NCBI RefSeq assembly: GCF_036346295.1
Contig: NZ_CP107819.1
Coordinates: forward strand, 434,001 to 498,000
Origin: Streptomyces sp. NBC_00536
GTDB lineage: Bacteria; Actinomycetota; Actinomycetes; Streptomycetales; Streptomycetaceae
Length of the DNA stretch: 64,000 nt
Reading direction: 5' to 3'
The notes under the pieces: model-generated
The model's input: only the letters and a program-made list of their open reading frames with translations
Told to the model about the DNA's origin: nothing
The model's database searches: none
Part shown: in pieces, positions 16,824 through 25,380 of the stretch
Layout of the letters: each line of letters opens with the position of its first letter
Position numbering within the stretch: the first letter of the stretch is position 1
Translations under genes and position numbers: made by a program

Positions 16824-17966
16824 TCACCAGGTCAGGCCCTCTGCCGGGAGTTCCGTGGCGGGGCGGCGCGCGGGCCGGGGCAGGCCGAGACGGGCGCGGG
16901 CCGCGTGGACGGAGGTCAGCTGGTCCGCCGCGCCGGGGCCCCAGTCGCAGAGGTCCCGGACCTGTTCGGGGGTGGCCAGCAGGCGGGCGTGCGCCGGGTC
17001 GGCGGCCGGGCCGAGCGCGCGGAGCCGGGCTGCCGAGCGGATCCGTACGCCGTCCTCCTCGCGCACGTACCCCAGCGGCTCGGCTTCGGCGACGGCCGGT
17101 TCAGCGGCGGGCCGAGGGGCACCTCCCGGCAGCCGCGCGGCCCCGGTGGCGTGGGCGATCAGCACCAGCACCCGCCCGTCGGGGGCGAACAGCCAGGCCG
17201 CCCGGTCGTGGACGGGCAGGTCGGCCGGGGCGGGCCCCGCGCACCAGACCCCCCGCTCCGGGGTGCGGCGGGTGCGCAGCACCCCGAGCCGGTCGAGCGC
17301 GCCCGGCGCGGTGGGCCGCCCGTCCTCCAGGAGGGCGGGGCCGCCGCCGTCGATGCGGGCCCGCAGCGCGGACAGGGCGCGCCGCGCGTCTCCGGGGTGC
17401 ATCAGCCCGGGCAGGTCGGCCGGTTCGGCGAAGTGGACGCCGGTGATCTCCTGGGCGGGCAGCCGGATGGCCGAGATGCGGTCCGCGTCCCAGGTACCGC
17501 CGTCGAAGACGTGCAGGATCTCGCCGGGGAAGCGCATCTCCGGTTCGAAGCCGGGGGCGTCGGCGGGGATCCAGTCCACCGCGAGGCCGCGCGGGAAGTG
17601 GTCCCGGATGCCGAGTTCCTCGTACACCTCACGGGCGGCCGCCGCGGAGGGCGCCTCCCCCGCGTCCACCGCGCCGCCGGGCAGCAGCCGGTCGGGCCGG
17701 TAGTCCACGGTCTGGACGAGGACGCGCCCGTCGGGGTCGGTGACCAGGACGCACGCTCCGCTCCAGAGCGCGGCCCGCGAGGCCCCGTATGCGGCGGGGC
17801 TCATCCACGTGTCGGCGGCCGGTCCGTTCCGCTCCCCCGGGGCCGCGTGCTGCGGCGTCGCGGGCTGCGGCGTCTCGGGTTCCGAGGTCGCGGGTTCCGG
17901 GATGGCGTGGTCCGCGGTCGCGTGGTCCGTCCGGTCCGTGTGGTCCGTGTCGGTCAGCTGCGGCAT
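16824..17966 (-). CDS. NUDIX hydrolase with a second, degenerate NUDIX fold
   Basis: A 380-residue protein. ATG 17966 (MPQLTD) has GGAG five bases upstream; an in-frame GTG at 17981 is less likely. The first 50 residues are His/Asp/Pro/Thr-rich. A complete Nudix box follows: GGAVDAGEAPSAAAAREV then YEELGI, giving G-x5-E, REV and EELG, so a nucleoside-diphosphate-linked substrate should be hydrolysed with Mg. The second half repeats the fold's strands (AAWLFAPDGRVLVLIA and ARLPGGAPRP) but lacks the REXXEE helix, so it is probably structural. The C-terminal helices (LLATPEQVRDL, ARLGLPRPARR) are conserved-looking but unassigned. Divergent from the membrane genes at 18.2 kb. Confidence 0.88.
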   Translation of the reverse strand: MPQLTDTDHTDRTDHATADHAIPEPATSEPETPQPATPQHAAPGERNGPAADTWMSPAAYGASRAALWSGACVLVTDPDGRVLVQTVDYRPDRLLPGGAVDAGEAPSAAAAREVYEELGIRDHFPRGLAVDWIPADAPGFEPEMRFPGEILHVFDGGTWDADRISAIRLPAQEITGVHFAEPADLPGLMHPGDARRALSALRARIDGGGPALLEDGRPTAPGALDRLGVLRTRRTPERGVWCAGPAPADLPVHDRAAWLFAPDGRVLVLIAHATGAARLPGGAPRPAAEPAVAEAEPLGYVREEDGVRIRSAARLRALGPAADPAHARLLATPEQVRDLCDWGPGAADQLTSVHAARARLGLPRPARRPATELPAEGLTW

Positions 17967-18105
17967 CGGTACTCCGTTCACCGTGGATGGGAGAGGGCCG
18001 GGGCGGGCGCGTCACGCCGTTCCCGGCGCCTGTGCAACAGCGCGCACGGCCCCCGGGTTACGGCGCCGTGCACGAGGGGCGCGGGCGCGCGCCCGACCTG
18101 CGGGT

Positions 18106-18170
18106 TTTACCGGCCCTATGGCCGTTTATTACCTGGTTATGTACTCCTTGCTAGCTTTCGGGCGCGGGCC
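18106..18170. promoter_or_regulatory. AT-rich divergent promoter island
   Basis: The 258-base gap between the NUDIX gene and the next operon contains an unusually AT-rich stretch with TTTTAC, TTTATTACC, GGTTATGTACT and TTGCTAGCTTT. In this genome such islands usually mark promoters. Several -10-like hexamers (TTATGT, TGCTAG) compete, so I do not assign a start site. AGGGGGA at 18213-18219 is the downstream ribosome site. Confidence 0.45.
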
Positions 18171-18224
18171 GGTCGGCGTGAAAGCCCCCGGCCCGTCCAG
18201 ACGACCACCTTCAGGGGGACAGCT

Positions 18225-18686
18225 ATGCGACAGGCCGGCGGCACCGGGACCGGGAACGGGGACGGAACCGGGGCGGCCACCGGGGAGCGGCGACGGCGGC
18301 CTATGCGGCCGATGCGGCCGCTCGCCGTCACGGGCGGCACCCTGGCCCTCGGTTGCGCCGGTCTGTACGGCGCCGGTCTGCTCCTGGCCTCCGATGAGAT
18401 CACCGCGGGTACGAAGGTCCGCGGCGTGGACATCGGCGGGATGGACCGGGACCGGGCGCGCCAGGCCCTGGACCGCGCCTTCGGGCCCACGGCCCCGACC
18501 GCGTTCGCGATACGGATCGGCGAGCGCGTCGAGCGGGCCGAACCCCGCGACCTCGGCCTCTCCGTCGACTCCGGGTTCGACGTCGCCGTCGACCGGGTCT
18601 TCGAGCAGGGCGGCAAGGAGGTCAAGCGCGAGACCTTCACGACGCGTTACACCCCGCGCGACACCGTCACCTGCGGGAACCGATGA
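18225..18686 (+). CDS. Membrane-anchored protein with PG_binding_4 (VanW/YkuD-associated) domain
   Basis: A 153-residue protein. ATG 18225 follows AGGGGGA. A Gly/Thr/Arg-rich cytoplasmic start leads to one membrane helix (LAVTGGTLALGCAGLYGAGLLL), then ITAGTKVRGVDIGGMDRDRARQAL and strand-rich text to the end. The G..v.GVDIGG(M)....A...L signature is the start of the PG_binding_4 domain that precedes L,D-transpeptidase or VanW domains. Here it stops shortly after one such domain, so the protein is much shorter than full-length VanW-type or YkuD proteins. It may be a truncated remnant or a stand-alone wall-binding anchor. Its stop overlaps the next gene's start (ATGA), so it is coupled to the acyltransferase-like gene. 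Confidence 0.8.
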   Translation: MRQAGGTGTGNGDGTGAATGERRRRPMRPMRPLAVTGGTLALGCAGLYGAGLLLASDEITAGTKVRGVDIGGMDRDRARQALDRAFGPTAPTAFAIRIGERVERAEPRDLGLSVDSGFDVAVDRVFEQGGKEVKRETFTTRYTPRDTVTCGNR

Positions 18687-19921
18687 ACGTCACCGGCAGC
18701 CTGCCCGGAGCCGACAGACCGTCCGGAATCGACAGGCTTTCCGGAGTCGACGCCGCGCGCGGCCTCGCCGTGCTCGGGATGTTCGCGGTGCACGTCGGGC
18801 CCGGCGCGCGCCCCTCCGGCGCGAACTACCTGGTCCTCGCCGCGGACGGGCGCGCGCCCGCCGTCTTCACCCTCCTCGCCGGTTTCTCGCTGGCCCTCGC
18901 CCAGCGGCGGCGCGCGGGGAGCGGGGGCGCGTCGCCCACCCCCGGAGGGGCGCGTCCGCTGCTGATCCGCTCCGCGGTGCTCGGCGCGCTGGGGCTCTGC
19001 CTGGCCGCGCTCTGGCCCGGGATCCTGGTCATCCTGGCCTTCTTCGCGCTCTACTTCCTCGCCGCCGAGCCCTTCACCCGGCTCTCCACGAAGGCGCTCG
19101 CCGTGGTCGCGGGCGTGAGCGTGGCGGCCGGCCCGCTACTCTCGTACGTCCTCGGTCCGCTCTTCGGGGTCACGGCCTCGGGCCGCGGCGCGGTGCCCGG
19201 CCTTGCCGATCTGGCGCGCGGCTGGACCGGACTCGGCGAGATCCTGCGCGCCCTGCTGCTCACGGGCGCCTACCCGGTGGTCACCTACTTGCCTTACGTG
19301 CTCGTCGGCATGGCACTGGGGCGGCTGTGCGACGTCCACGCGAAGGCGGTCGCCCTGCGCATGGCGCTGTGGGGTTCGGCCGTCGCGGCCGTGGCGTACG
19401 GCTCCGCGTGGCTGGCCACCGAGGTGCTCGGCGGACGGCAGCGGCTGCTGGCCGCGATCGCCGCGCACCACCCGGAGGCCATGACCGCCACCGATCCGGT
19501 ACGGGCCGTACTCGCCCAGCAGTACGGGGCCGTCCCCAGCACCTCGTGGGACTGGCTGCTGCTCGCCTCCCCCTACAGCCAGACCCCGCTGGAGACCCTC
19601 GGCAACGCGGGCGTCGGCGCCGCGCTCATCGGCGGCCTCGTGCTGCTGACGCGCGAGCGGTGCGCCGCCCGGCTGCTGCGGCCGCTCACCGCGCTGGGCG
19701 CGATGGCGCTCAGCGCGTACGTCGTGCACGCACTGGTGCTGGCCGGTCCGGCGAAGGGGGCCGCTTCCTGGGCCGCGCTGGCCGCCTTCTCGGGCGTGGC
19801 CCTGGCCGCGGCCTGGGGCTGGCAGCGGGTGTGGGCCGGTTCCCCGCTGCGCCGCGGGCCGTTGGAGCACGTCCTCCGGCTGGCCACCGCTCCGCGCGCC
19901 CGCGCCCGCACCGGCGCGTGA
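18683..19921 (+). CDS. DUF418/DUF1624-like polytopic membrane protein
   Basis: A 412-residue protein with about nine to ten membrane helices, beginning in the 4-nt overlap with the preceding gene. The N-terminal signature RLSGVDAARGLAVLGMFAVH (R..G.D..RG.A..GM...H) is shared by heparan-alpha-glucosaminide acetyltransferase-like DUF1624 proteins and DUF418 proteins; the C-terminal RPLTALGAMALSAYVVHAL matches the DUF418 end. Such proteins are thought to move acyl groups across the membrane onto sugars or wall polymers, though this is not proven for DUF418. Coupling to a predicted wall-binding protein supports an envelope role. Confidence 0.88.
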   Translation: MNVTGSLPGADRPSGIDRLSGVDAARGLAVLGMFAVHVGPGARPSGANYLVLAADGRAPAVFTLLAGFSLALAQRRRAGSGGASPTPGGARPLLIRSAVLGALGLCLAALWPGILVILAFFALYFLAAEPFTRLSTKALAVVAGVSVAAGPLLSYVLGPLFGVTASGRGAVPGLADLARGWTGLGEILRALLLTGAYPVVTYLPYVLVGMALGRLCDVHAKAVALRMALWGSAVAAVAYGSAWLATEVLGGRQRLLAAIAAHHPEAMTATDPVRAVLAQQYGAVPSTSWDWLLLASPYSQTPLETLGNAGVGAALIGGLVLLTRERCAARLLRPLTALGAMALSAYVVHALVLAGPAKGAASWAALAAFSGVALAAAWGWQRVWAGSPLRRGPLEHVLRLATAPRARARTGA

Positions 19922-20036
19922 CCGCGGGCGCACGCCCGCATCAGACCCCGCACGCCCCCTCGGGACGGGCCGTGCGGACCACCCGTACGCGTGACGCGGC
20001 ACCGGTCCGGGTCCGCGCATGCGGCAGGGTGGGCGG

Positions 20037-20528
20037 ATGCAGCTGCGCCGGGTCCTGCCCCTGTCCCTTGCCGCGTTCCTCCTCGGTGCCGGGTGCACCG
20101 GATGCATGACCGTCGCGCCGTCGGTCCCGGCCGCACCGGCAGCGGACCCCGCGACCGTCCGCACGCACGCCCCGCATCCCGTACTGCCCCTGGGGCGGCT
20201 GCCGGAGGATCCCGCGCAGGCGGCCGCGTCCCCGGTGCCGGCCGCGCCGGCGGCGTCGGCAGCCGCGGCCCCGGCGGACGGGACGGACGGGCAGGAAGGC
20301 CAGGACGGGGAGGGCGCGGACGGCGCCCGGCGCGGGGCGCCGCACCGCTCCGGGAAGGTCCGCGCCCCCGCCCCGGCGAAGGCCCGTACGCCGCGCGCCC
20401 GGCCGCGCCCGCAGACCCGGCCCGGGGCGCCGGGGCGTTCGTATGACATGGCGGCGATCTGCGCGGCGGCCCACGGCACGGTGTCCCCGTCGATCGCCCA
20501 GCTGTGCTCAGACCAGTACGGCCGCTGA
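20037..20528 (+). CDS. Small putative lipoprotein (paralogue of the one at 50.2 kb)
   Basis: A 163-residue protein starting at ATG 20037 (weak site GGGTGGGCGG). The signal sequence MQLRRVLPLSLAAFLLGAGC has a lipobox ending at Cys20. A long disordered Ala/Pro/Thr- and then Arg/Pro-rich stretch follows, ending in a compact C-terminus, DMAAICAAAHGTVSPSIAQL CSDQYGR (split here), with two cysteines 17 residues apart. The gene at 50182 has the same start (MQLRR.(V/L)PLSLA), the same Cys20 and a matching tail (MDDLCTAAEGALPPSVLDLC). Function unknown; likely tethered at the outer membrane face. The paired tail cysteines could form a disulfide. Confidence 0.8.
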   Translation: MQLRRVLPLSLAAFLLGAGCTGCMTVAPSVPAAPAADPATVRTHAPHPVLPLGRLPEDPAQAAASPVPAAPAASAAAAPADGTDGQEGQDGEGADGARRGAPHRSGKVRAPAPAKARTPRARPRPQTRPGAPGRSYDMAAICAAAHGTVSPSIAQLCSDQYGR

Positions 20529-20614
20529 GCGGTACGGCCGGCCACATATTCGGTAGATCCGTCCGGTGCGCCTTCCTACAGTGGCGGTGACCACGTCATC
20601 GACCGGAGCGGATC

Positions 20615-22444
20615 ATGCGCACCCACTATCCCCGCACTCCGCACGTCCCGTGGTCCCCCGGGGCCACGCCCGACGACATCCGCGCCGGTGACCTGTCGGG
20701 GCTGCCGGGGCTCGCCGGGCGCGAGGTCGTGGTGACCGAGAAGCTGGACGGCGAGAACACGACCCTCTATGCCGACGGCCTGCACGCGCGCTCCCTGGAC
20801 TCCGCCCACCATCCCTCGCGCGCCTGGGTGAAGGCCCTCCAGGGACGCATCGGCCCGGGGATTCCCGCCGGTTGGCGGATCTGCGGCGAGAACCTCTACG
20901 CACGCCACTCCCTCGCCTACGACGCGCTCGACAGCTGGTTCTACGGCTTCTCCGTCTGGGACGGCGAGCACTGCCTCGACTGGGACCGGACGGTGCGGTT
21001 CCTGACCGGGCTGGGCGTGCCGGTTCCGCGCGTGCTGTGGCGGGGCGTCCTGGACGCCAAGGCCGAGCGCGCGCTGCGCAGGCTGAAGCTGGACACCAAC
21101 CGCCACGAGGGGTACGTCGTGCGCTCCGTGGCGGGCTTCGACCGTGCGGCCTTCGCGCGGCACGTGGCCAAATGGGTGCGCGGGGGTCATGTGCAGACCG
21201 GCACCCACTGGATGTTCGCGTCCGTGGTCGAGAACGGTCTCGGCCCGGCCGCCGCTCTGTGGGCGGTGCGCTCGGGCGCGGCGCCCGATGTCCCGGCCGT
21301 GCTGTCCGCCGCCGGTGTGCCGGACCCCGAGGGCACGGACGGCACGGAGACCCGGACCGCCGCCGAGACCACCGCGGAGACCGTGGCCGATGCCGTCGCC
21401 CGGCTCGACGGGCTGGGGCGGTCGGGGGACGCCCGGCTCGCGGGGGTGCTCGCCGCCGCACTGCACGGCGCGCACCGCGGGCTCCTCGCGCCCCGGCTCG
21501 CGGGGGCGCTCGGGCTGCCGCTCGCGCGCCGGGTGGCCGATCTCGTCGGGCTCCAGGGGCGGCTGCACCGGCCGTTCCCCGAGGAGGAGCGCCGGGCCGG
21601 GCTGGCGGGGATGACGGCCGCCGCCGACCTCGGGGTGCTGCACGCGGTGGCCGGGGCGGTCGCGGGCGCCCGCGCCGACGCGGAGGCGGCCGGGGCGCGC
21701 GAGTGCGTGGAGTGGTCCGCGCTGTGCGCCGAGGAGGCGGGGCTGCTCGACGCGGAGCCGTACGGCCCGCTGCGTTCGGGGCTGCGGGAGGCGCTGGCCG
21801 GGCTCGGCACGGAGGCCGCGGACCGGTGCTGGGCGCAGGCGCGCCGGGCCTGGGCCGAGGGCCGGGTCGGCGGGGTCGAGGAGGCGGTGGCGGCGACCTG
21901 GCGGTGGCGCGGCGGGGAGTTCCCGCGGCTGATCCAGCTGGTCGGGCCCTCGGGCAGCGGGAAGAGCACCTTCGGCCGGGCACTGGCCGGGGTGGACGCG
22001 TACGTCTCGCTGGACGACCTGCGCTCCGCGCGCGGCGCGCGTGCGGACCAGCGGGCCAACGGCGAGGTGCTGCGGGAGGGGCTGGACCGGCTCGACGCGG
22101 CGCTCGCGGCCGGGGGCACGGTGGTGTGGGACGCCACCTCGCTGGTGGCCCCGCAGCGCGCCCTGGTCGGGGCGGTCGCCCAGCGGCGTGACGCGCTGGT
22201 GACGCAGGCCGTCGTACTGGCCGACGAGGACACGCTGCGGCGGCGCAACGGCACCCGCGCGCACCCGGTGCCGGACGCCGTGCTGGACTCCCAGCTGCGC
22301 CGGTACAGTCCGCCGTATCCCGGTCAGGCGCACCGGACCTGGTACATCGGGGCGGGCGGCACGGTCGAGGACACGGCGGGAGGCCTGCGGTGCGACGCCA
22401 CCGGCCACGGCCACCAGGGCGGCCACGAGGGCGGGACGGCGTGA
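20615..22444 (+). CDS. RNA ligase fused to polynucleotide 5'-kinase
   Basis: A 609-residue bifunctional RNA repair enzyme. ATG 20615 follows GGAGCGG. The N-terminal nucleotidyltransferase has motif I TEKLDGEN with the adenylated Lys43, motif III ICGEN (Glu92), IIIa FYGFSVWD, IV HEGYVVR (Glu165) and V AKWVR (Lys186), the pattern of Rnl2-like RNA ligases. Residues 210-430 are an Ala/Arg-rich helical region of unknown role. The C-terminal P-loop kinase has GPSGSGKST (444-452), the SLDDLR motif (Asp467, matching the T4 Pnkp general base and its Arg), VVWDATSL, and a lid with RRRNGTR. It should phosphorylate RNA 5' ends and seal them to 3'-OH ends. The stop overlaps the next start (TGATG). Confidence 0.93.
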   Translation: MRTHYPRTPHVPWSPGATPDDIRAGDLSGLPGLAGREVVVTEKLDGENTTLYADGLHARSLDSAHHPSRAWVKALQGRIGPGIPAGWRICGENLYARHSLAYDALDSWFYGFSVWDGEHCLDWDRTVRFLTGLGVPVPRVLWRGVLDAKAERALRRLKLDTNRHEGYVVRSVAGFDRAAFARHVAKWVRGGHVQTGTHWMFASVVENGLGPAAALWAVRSGAAPDVPAVLSAAGVPDPEGTDGTETRTAAETTAETVADAVARLDGLGRSGDARLAGVLAAALHGAHRGLLAPRLAGALGLPLARRVADLVGLQGRLHRPFPEEERRAGLAGMTAAADLGVLHAVAGAVAGARADAEAAGARECVEWSALCAEEAGLLDAEPYGPLRSGLREALAGLGTEAADRCWAQARRAWAEGRVGGVEEAVAATWRWRGGEFPRLIQLVGPSGSGKSTFGRALAGVDAYVSLDDLRSARGARADQRANGEVLREGLDRLDAALAAGGTVVWDATSLVAPQRALVGAVAQRRDALVTQAVVLADEDTLRRRNGTRAHPVPDAVLDSQLRRYSPPYPGQAHRTWYIGAGGTVEDTAGGLRCDATGHGHQGGHEGGTA

Positions 22445-25380
22445 TGCGGACCAGTGAAGAGCTGTACCACCAGGTCCGCTGGGACCCCCGGTTCGATCCG
22501 GCCCGGTTCGTGCTGGGGCTGCTCCAGCGCGGGGCCGCGCCCAAGCGCGTCGCGCTGCCCTCGTTCGTGCCGGGCGGTGACGTGCCCTGGCACCGGGTGC
22601 TGTTCGTCGAGGCGGACGGCGAGCTGGTGTGGGACCGGGCCACCGGCGTGGACCGGGTCGAGTCCTCGGGTGCCGGGCGGGCGCGCGCCCCCCGGCTGCT
22701 TCGCGCGCCGTTCTTCACGGCGCGCACGGCGCACTCCTGGGATCCGGCGCGGGGCTGGGTCCCGGCCGTGGACGACGCGCGCCCCGGGCGCCCCGCGCAC
22801 GCCGTACCCACGACGGCCGCGACGGCGGCGGTGGTGCGCGTGCTCACCTGGAACACGCTGTGGGACCGCTACGACGGCCCGCTCATCGAGACCGCGCGGC
22901 GGCGCCCGCTGCTGCTCGCCGGGCTGGCGGCGGCCGACGCCGACGTGATCGCCCTCCAGGAGGTCGAGCGGCCGCTGCTCGACCTGATCCTCGCCGAGCC
23001 CTGGGTACGGTCCTCCTACACGGTGGGCACCTCGCCGGGCGGCCGGGACGTGGCCGACACCGGACTGCTGCTGCTCAGCCGGCTTCCCGTGCGGGAGGCG
23101 GGAGTTCACGCCCTGGGGCCGCACAAGGGGGTCACCGCCCTCACGGTGGAGACGGCCGCGGGTCCGCTCGTGGTGGCCGCCACCCATCTCAGCAGCGACC
23201 ACTCGGCGGACGGCGCGGGGCGGCGGACGGCCGAACTGGCCCGGCTCACCGATGGGTTGGCCGGGATCGACGGCGAGGTCGTGCTGATGGGCGACTTCAA
23301 CGACGGGCGCGGGGGCGCCGGGGGTCCTGCCGCGGTGCTGGGCCTGCGGGACGCGTGGGCCGACGTCCACGGGGAGGGGGACACCACCCCGACCTTCGAT
23401 CCGGCGGTCAATCCGCTGGCCGCCGTGGGCTCGCTGACCGGGCGCGCCGCCCGGCTGGACCGGATCCTGCTGCGGGGGCGGGCCCGGGTGGCCCGGGCGG
23501 CGCTGATCGGGGACCGTCCCGCCACCGCCGACGGGCTGTTCGTATCGGACCACTTCGGGGTGGAGGCGGAGCTGGACCTCGGCGCGCCCGGGACCGCGGC
23601 CGCCCTGAGCGACGTACCGGAGGCGGCGGACGGACCGGACGCCCTCGACCTGGCACCGACGGCGCGCACCGCCGTGGCCTGGATCCCGCCCGGCGAGTGG
23701 TGGCCGGCCGTCCAGGAGCTGCGCCGGAACCTCGACCCGCGGGTGGACCGCTGGCCGCCGCACGTGAACCTGCTGTTCGGGTTCGTACCCGAGTCCGTCT
23801 TCGAGCGGGCCGCCGAGCTGCTGGCCGGGGCCGCCGCCGAGGTGCCCGCCTTCACGGCGCGGCCGGGCGGGGTGCACACCTTCGGGCACCGCGAGGACGC
23901 GACGCTGTGGCTGGACCCGGCGGCGGACGGCGAGGCGCCGTGGCAGGAGCTGCGGGCGGCGCTGGTCCGCCGGTTCCCCGGGTGCCGGGGGCGCGCCGAT
24001 GGCTTCACCCCGCACCTGACACTGGGCCGGAGTACGGACCCCGAGCGCGCGGCGGCCCGGTGCGCGGCCGCGCTCGCCGGGGCCCCGGAGGCCATGGAAC
24101 CGGCCCCGGTCGGGTCGCTCGCCGTGCTGTCCCGGCGCGGCGGGGAACCGATGCGGGTGCGGTTCACCGTGGCGCTGGGGACGGGCGAGGTCCGGTGGCT
24201 GCCGGAGGCCCGGGAGGAGGGCACCCCGGGGCCGCCGGACGGGGATCTGGACGACCTGGCGCGGTCCGTCACCGGGCGGCTGGCGCGGGCGCTGCCCGAG
24301 GGGGTCGTGGAGGTCGCCGGATCGCGCCGGATGGGGTGCGCGCTGCCCGGGGCCGACCTGGACCTGGTCGCGGCGCTGGCGGGACCGGTGGACCCCGCGC
24401 GGCTGCGCGAGCGGGTGGTGGCCGCGCTCCCGGAGGCGGTCCGGGTCCGGGAGGTGCGCGGCGCCCGGGTCCCCGGACTGCGGCTGCGGGTCGGCGCGTT
24501 GGACGTGGACCTCGCCGTCGTGGCGAGCGCGGGGGTCGATCCCGGGCAGGCGGTGGCCCGGCGGACCGAGCTGGGCGGGGGTGCGGCGCTCGCGCTGAGC
24601 GCGGTGAGCGACGCCGAGGCGGTACGGGCGGCCGTGGCGCCCGAGCGGCGCGCCGCGTTCGCGGAGCTGGCCCGGCGGGTCAAGGAATGGGCACGGGCCC
24701 GGGGGCTGGACTCCGCCCCGTTCGGCGGGCTGCCCGGGCTGGCCTGGTCGGTGCTCGCCGCGCGCACGGTGGGCGGCGCGGGCGCGGCGGAGCTGTCGCA
24801 TGACGCGCTGCTGCGGGAGTTCTTCGGCCACTGGGCGGCCTGGGACTGGCGCCTGCCGGTGGCCCTGTGGGACGGGGAGGACGCGCTTCGCGCGGGGGAG
24901 GCGCCGGTGACGGTGCTGACCCCGTCCGCGCCGGTGCGTACGTGTACGGCCCAGGTGGGGGCGGGGTTCCGTGACCTGCTGGTGCGGGAGCTGTACCGGG
25001 GCTGGGAGATCACCGGGAGCGGCGTCGGGCCCTGGCCCGCCCTGCTCGGCCCGCCGCCGCTGCACCGGCGGCACGCGGCCTGGGCGCAGGTCACCGTCCG
25101 CGCGGAGCGCGCTCCGCGGGCCGGGGCGGCGCCGGGCCGGGTCCGCGGCCGGATGCGGGCGCTGCTCACCGCGCTGGAGGAGGCGGGGGCGGTGGACGCG
25201 CACGCCTGGCCGCGCCCCTTCGCCGCGGAGCCGGGGAGCACCCGGTACGCGATCGGGCTGGGCGCGGCCCCGCCGGACGCGGCGCGGCTCGCGGTGATCG
25301 CCGGGCGGTGGGCCGCGGGGCTGCCGGGCGTGGAGGTGTCCTGGGTGGCGGGCGGGGACGTACCGAGCCCGGCCCCGTAG
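22444..25380 (+). CDS. Four-domain RNA repair protein: MJ1316-EEP-2H-nucleotidyltransferase
   Basis: A 978-residue protein, translationally coupled to the ligase-kinase. Domain 1 (1-80) is MJ1316/DUF504, with VPWHRVLFVEADGELVWDR; it is predicted in the literature to recognise cyclic-phosphate RNA ends. Domain 2 (about 130-378) is an endonuclease/exonuclease/phosphatase fold with WNTLW (Asn138), LQEVE (Glu173), THLS (His248), GDFND (284-288) and SDH (368-370). Domain 3 (about 410-580) is a 2H (LigT-like) phosphoesterase with paired HVN (440) and HLT (524), which opens 2',3'-cyclic phosphates. Domain 4 (about 600-978) is a CCA/poly(A)-polymerase-type nucleotidyltransferase with GS (626), ADLDL (638/640) and a third Asp near 687-689. 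With its partner it provides end recognition, end healing, nucleotide addition and sealing. Confidence 0.93.
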   Translation: MRTSEELYHQVRWDPRFDPARFVLGLLQRGAAPKRVALPSFVPGGDVPWHRVLFVEADGELVWDRATGVDRVESSGAGRARAPRLLRAPFFTARTAHSWDPARGWVPAVDDARPGRPAHAVPTTAATAAVVRVLTWNTLWDRYDGPLIETARRRPLLLAGLAAADADVIALQEVERPLLDLILAEPWVRSSYTVGTSPGGRDVADTGLLLLSRLPVREAGVHALGPHKGVTALTVETAAGPLVVAATHLSSDHSADGAGRRTAELARLTDGLAGIDGEVVLMGDFNDGRGGAGGPAAVLGLRDAWADVHGEGDTTPTFDPAVNPLAAVGSLTGRAARLDRILLRGRARVARAALIGDRPATADGLFVSDHFGVEAELDLGAPGTAAALSDVPEAADGPDALDLAPTARTAVAWIPPGEWWPAVQELRRNLDPRVDRWPPHVNLLFGFVPESVFERAAELLAGAAAEVPAFTARPGGVHTFGHREDATLWLDPAADGEAPWQELRAALVRRFPGCRGRADGFTPHLTLGRSTDPERAAARCAAALAGAPEAMEPAPVGSLAVLSRRGGEPMRVRFTVALGTGEVRWLPEAREEGTPGPPDGDLDDLARSVTGRLARALPEGVVEVAGSRRMGCALPGADLDLVAALAGPVDPARLRERVVAALPEAVRVREVRGARVPGLRLRVGALDVDLAVVASAGVDPGQAVARRTELGGGAALALSAVSDAEAVRAAVAPERRAAFAELARRVKEWARARGLDSAPFGGLPGLAWSVLAARTVGGAGAAELSHDALLREFFGHWAAWDWRLPVALWDGEDALRAGEAPVTVLTPSAPVRTCTAQVGAGFRDLLVRELYRGWEITGSGVGPWPALLGPPPLHRRHAAWAQVTVRAERAPRAGAAPGRVRGRMRALLTALEEAGAVDAHAWPRPFAAEPGSTRYAIGLGAAPPDAARLAVIAGRWAAGLPGVEVSWVAGGDVPSPAP

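Noticed and set aside
20529..20614. A defined promoter for the RNA repair operon (TACAGT at 20577-20582)
   Set aside because: No acceptable -35 element at 16-19 bp; left unassigned.
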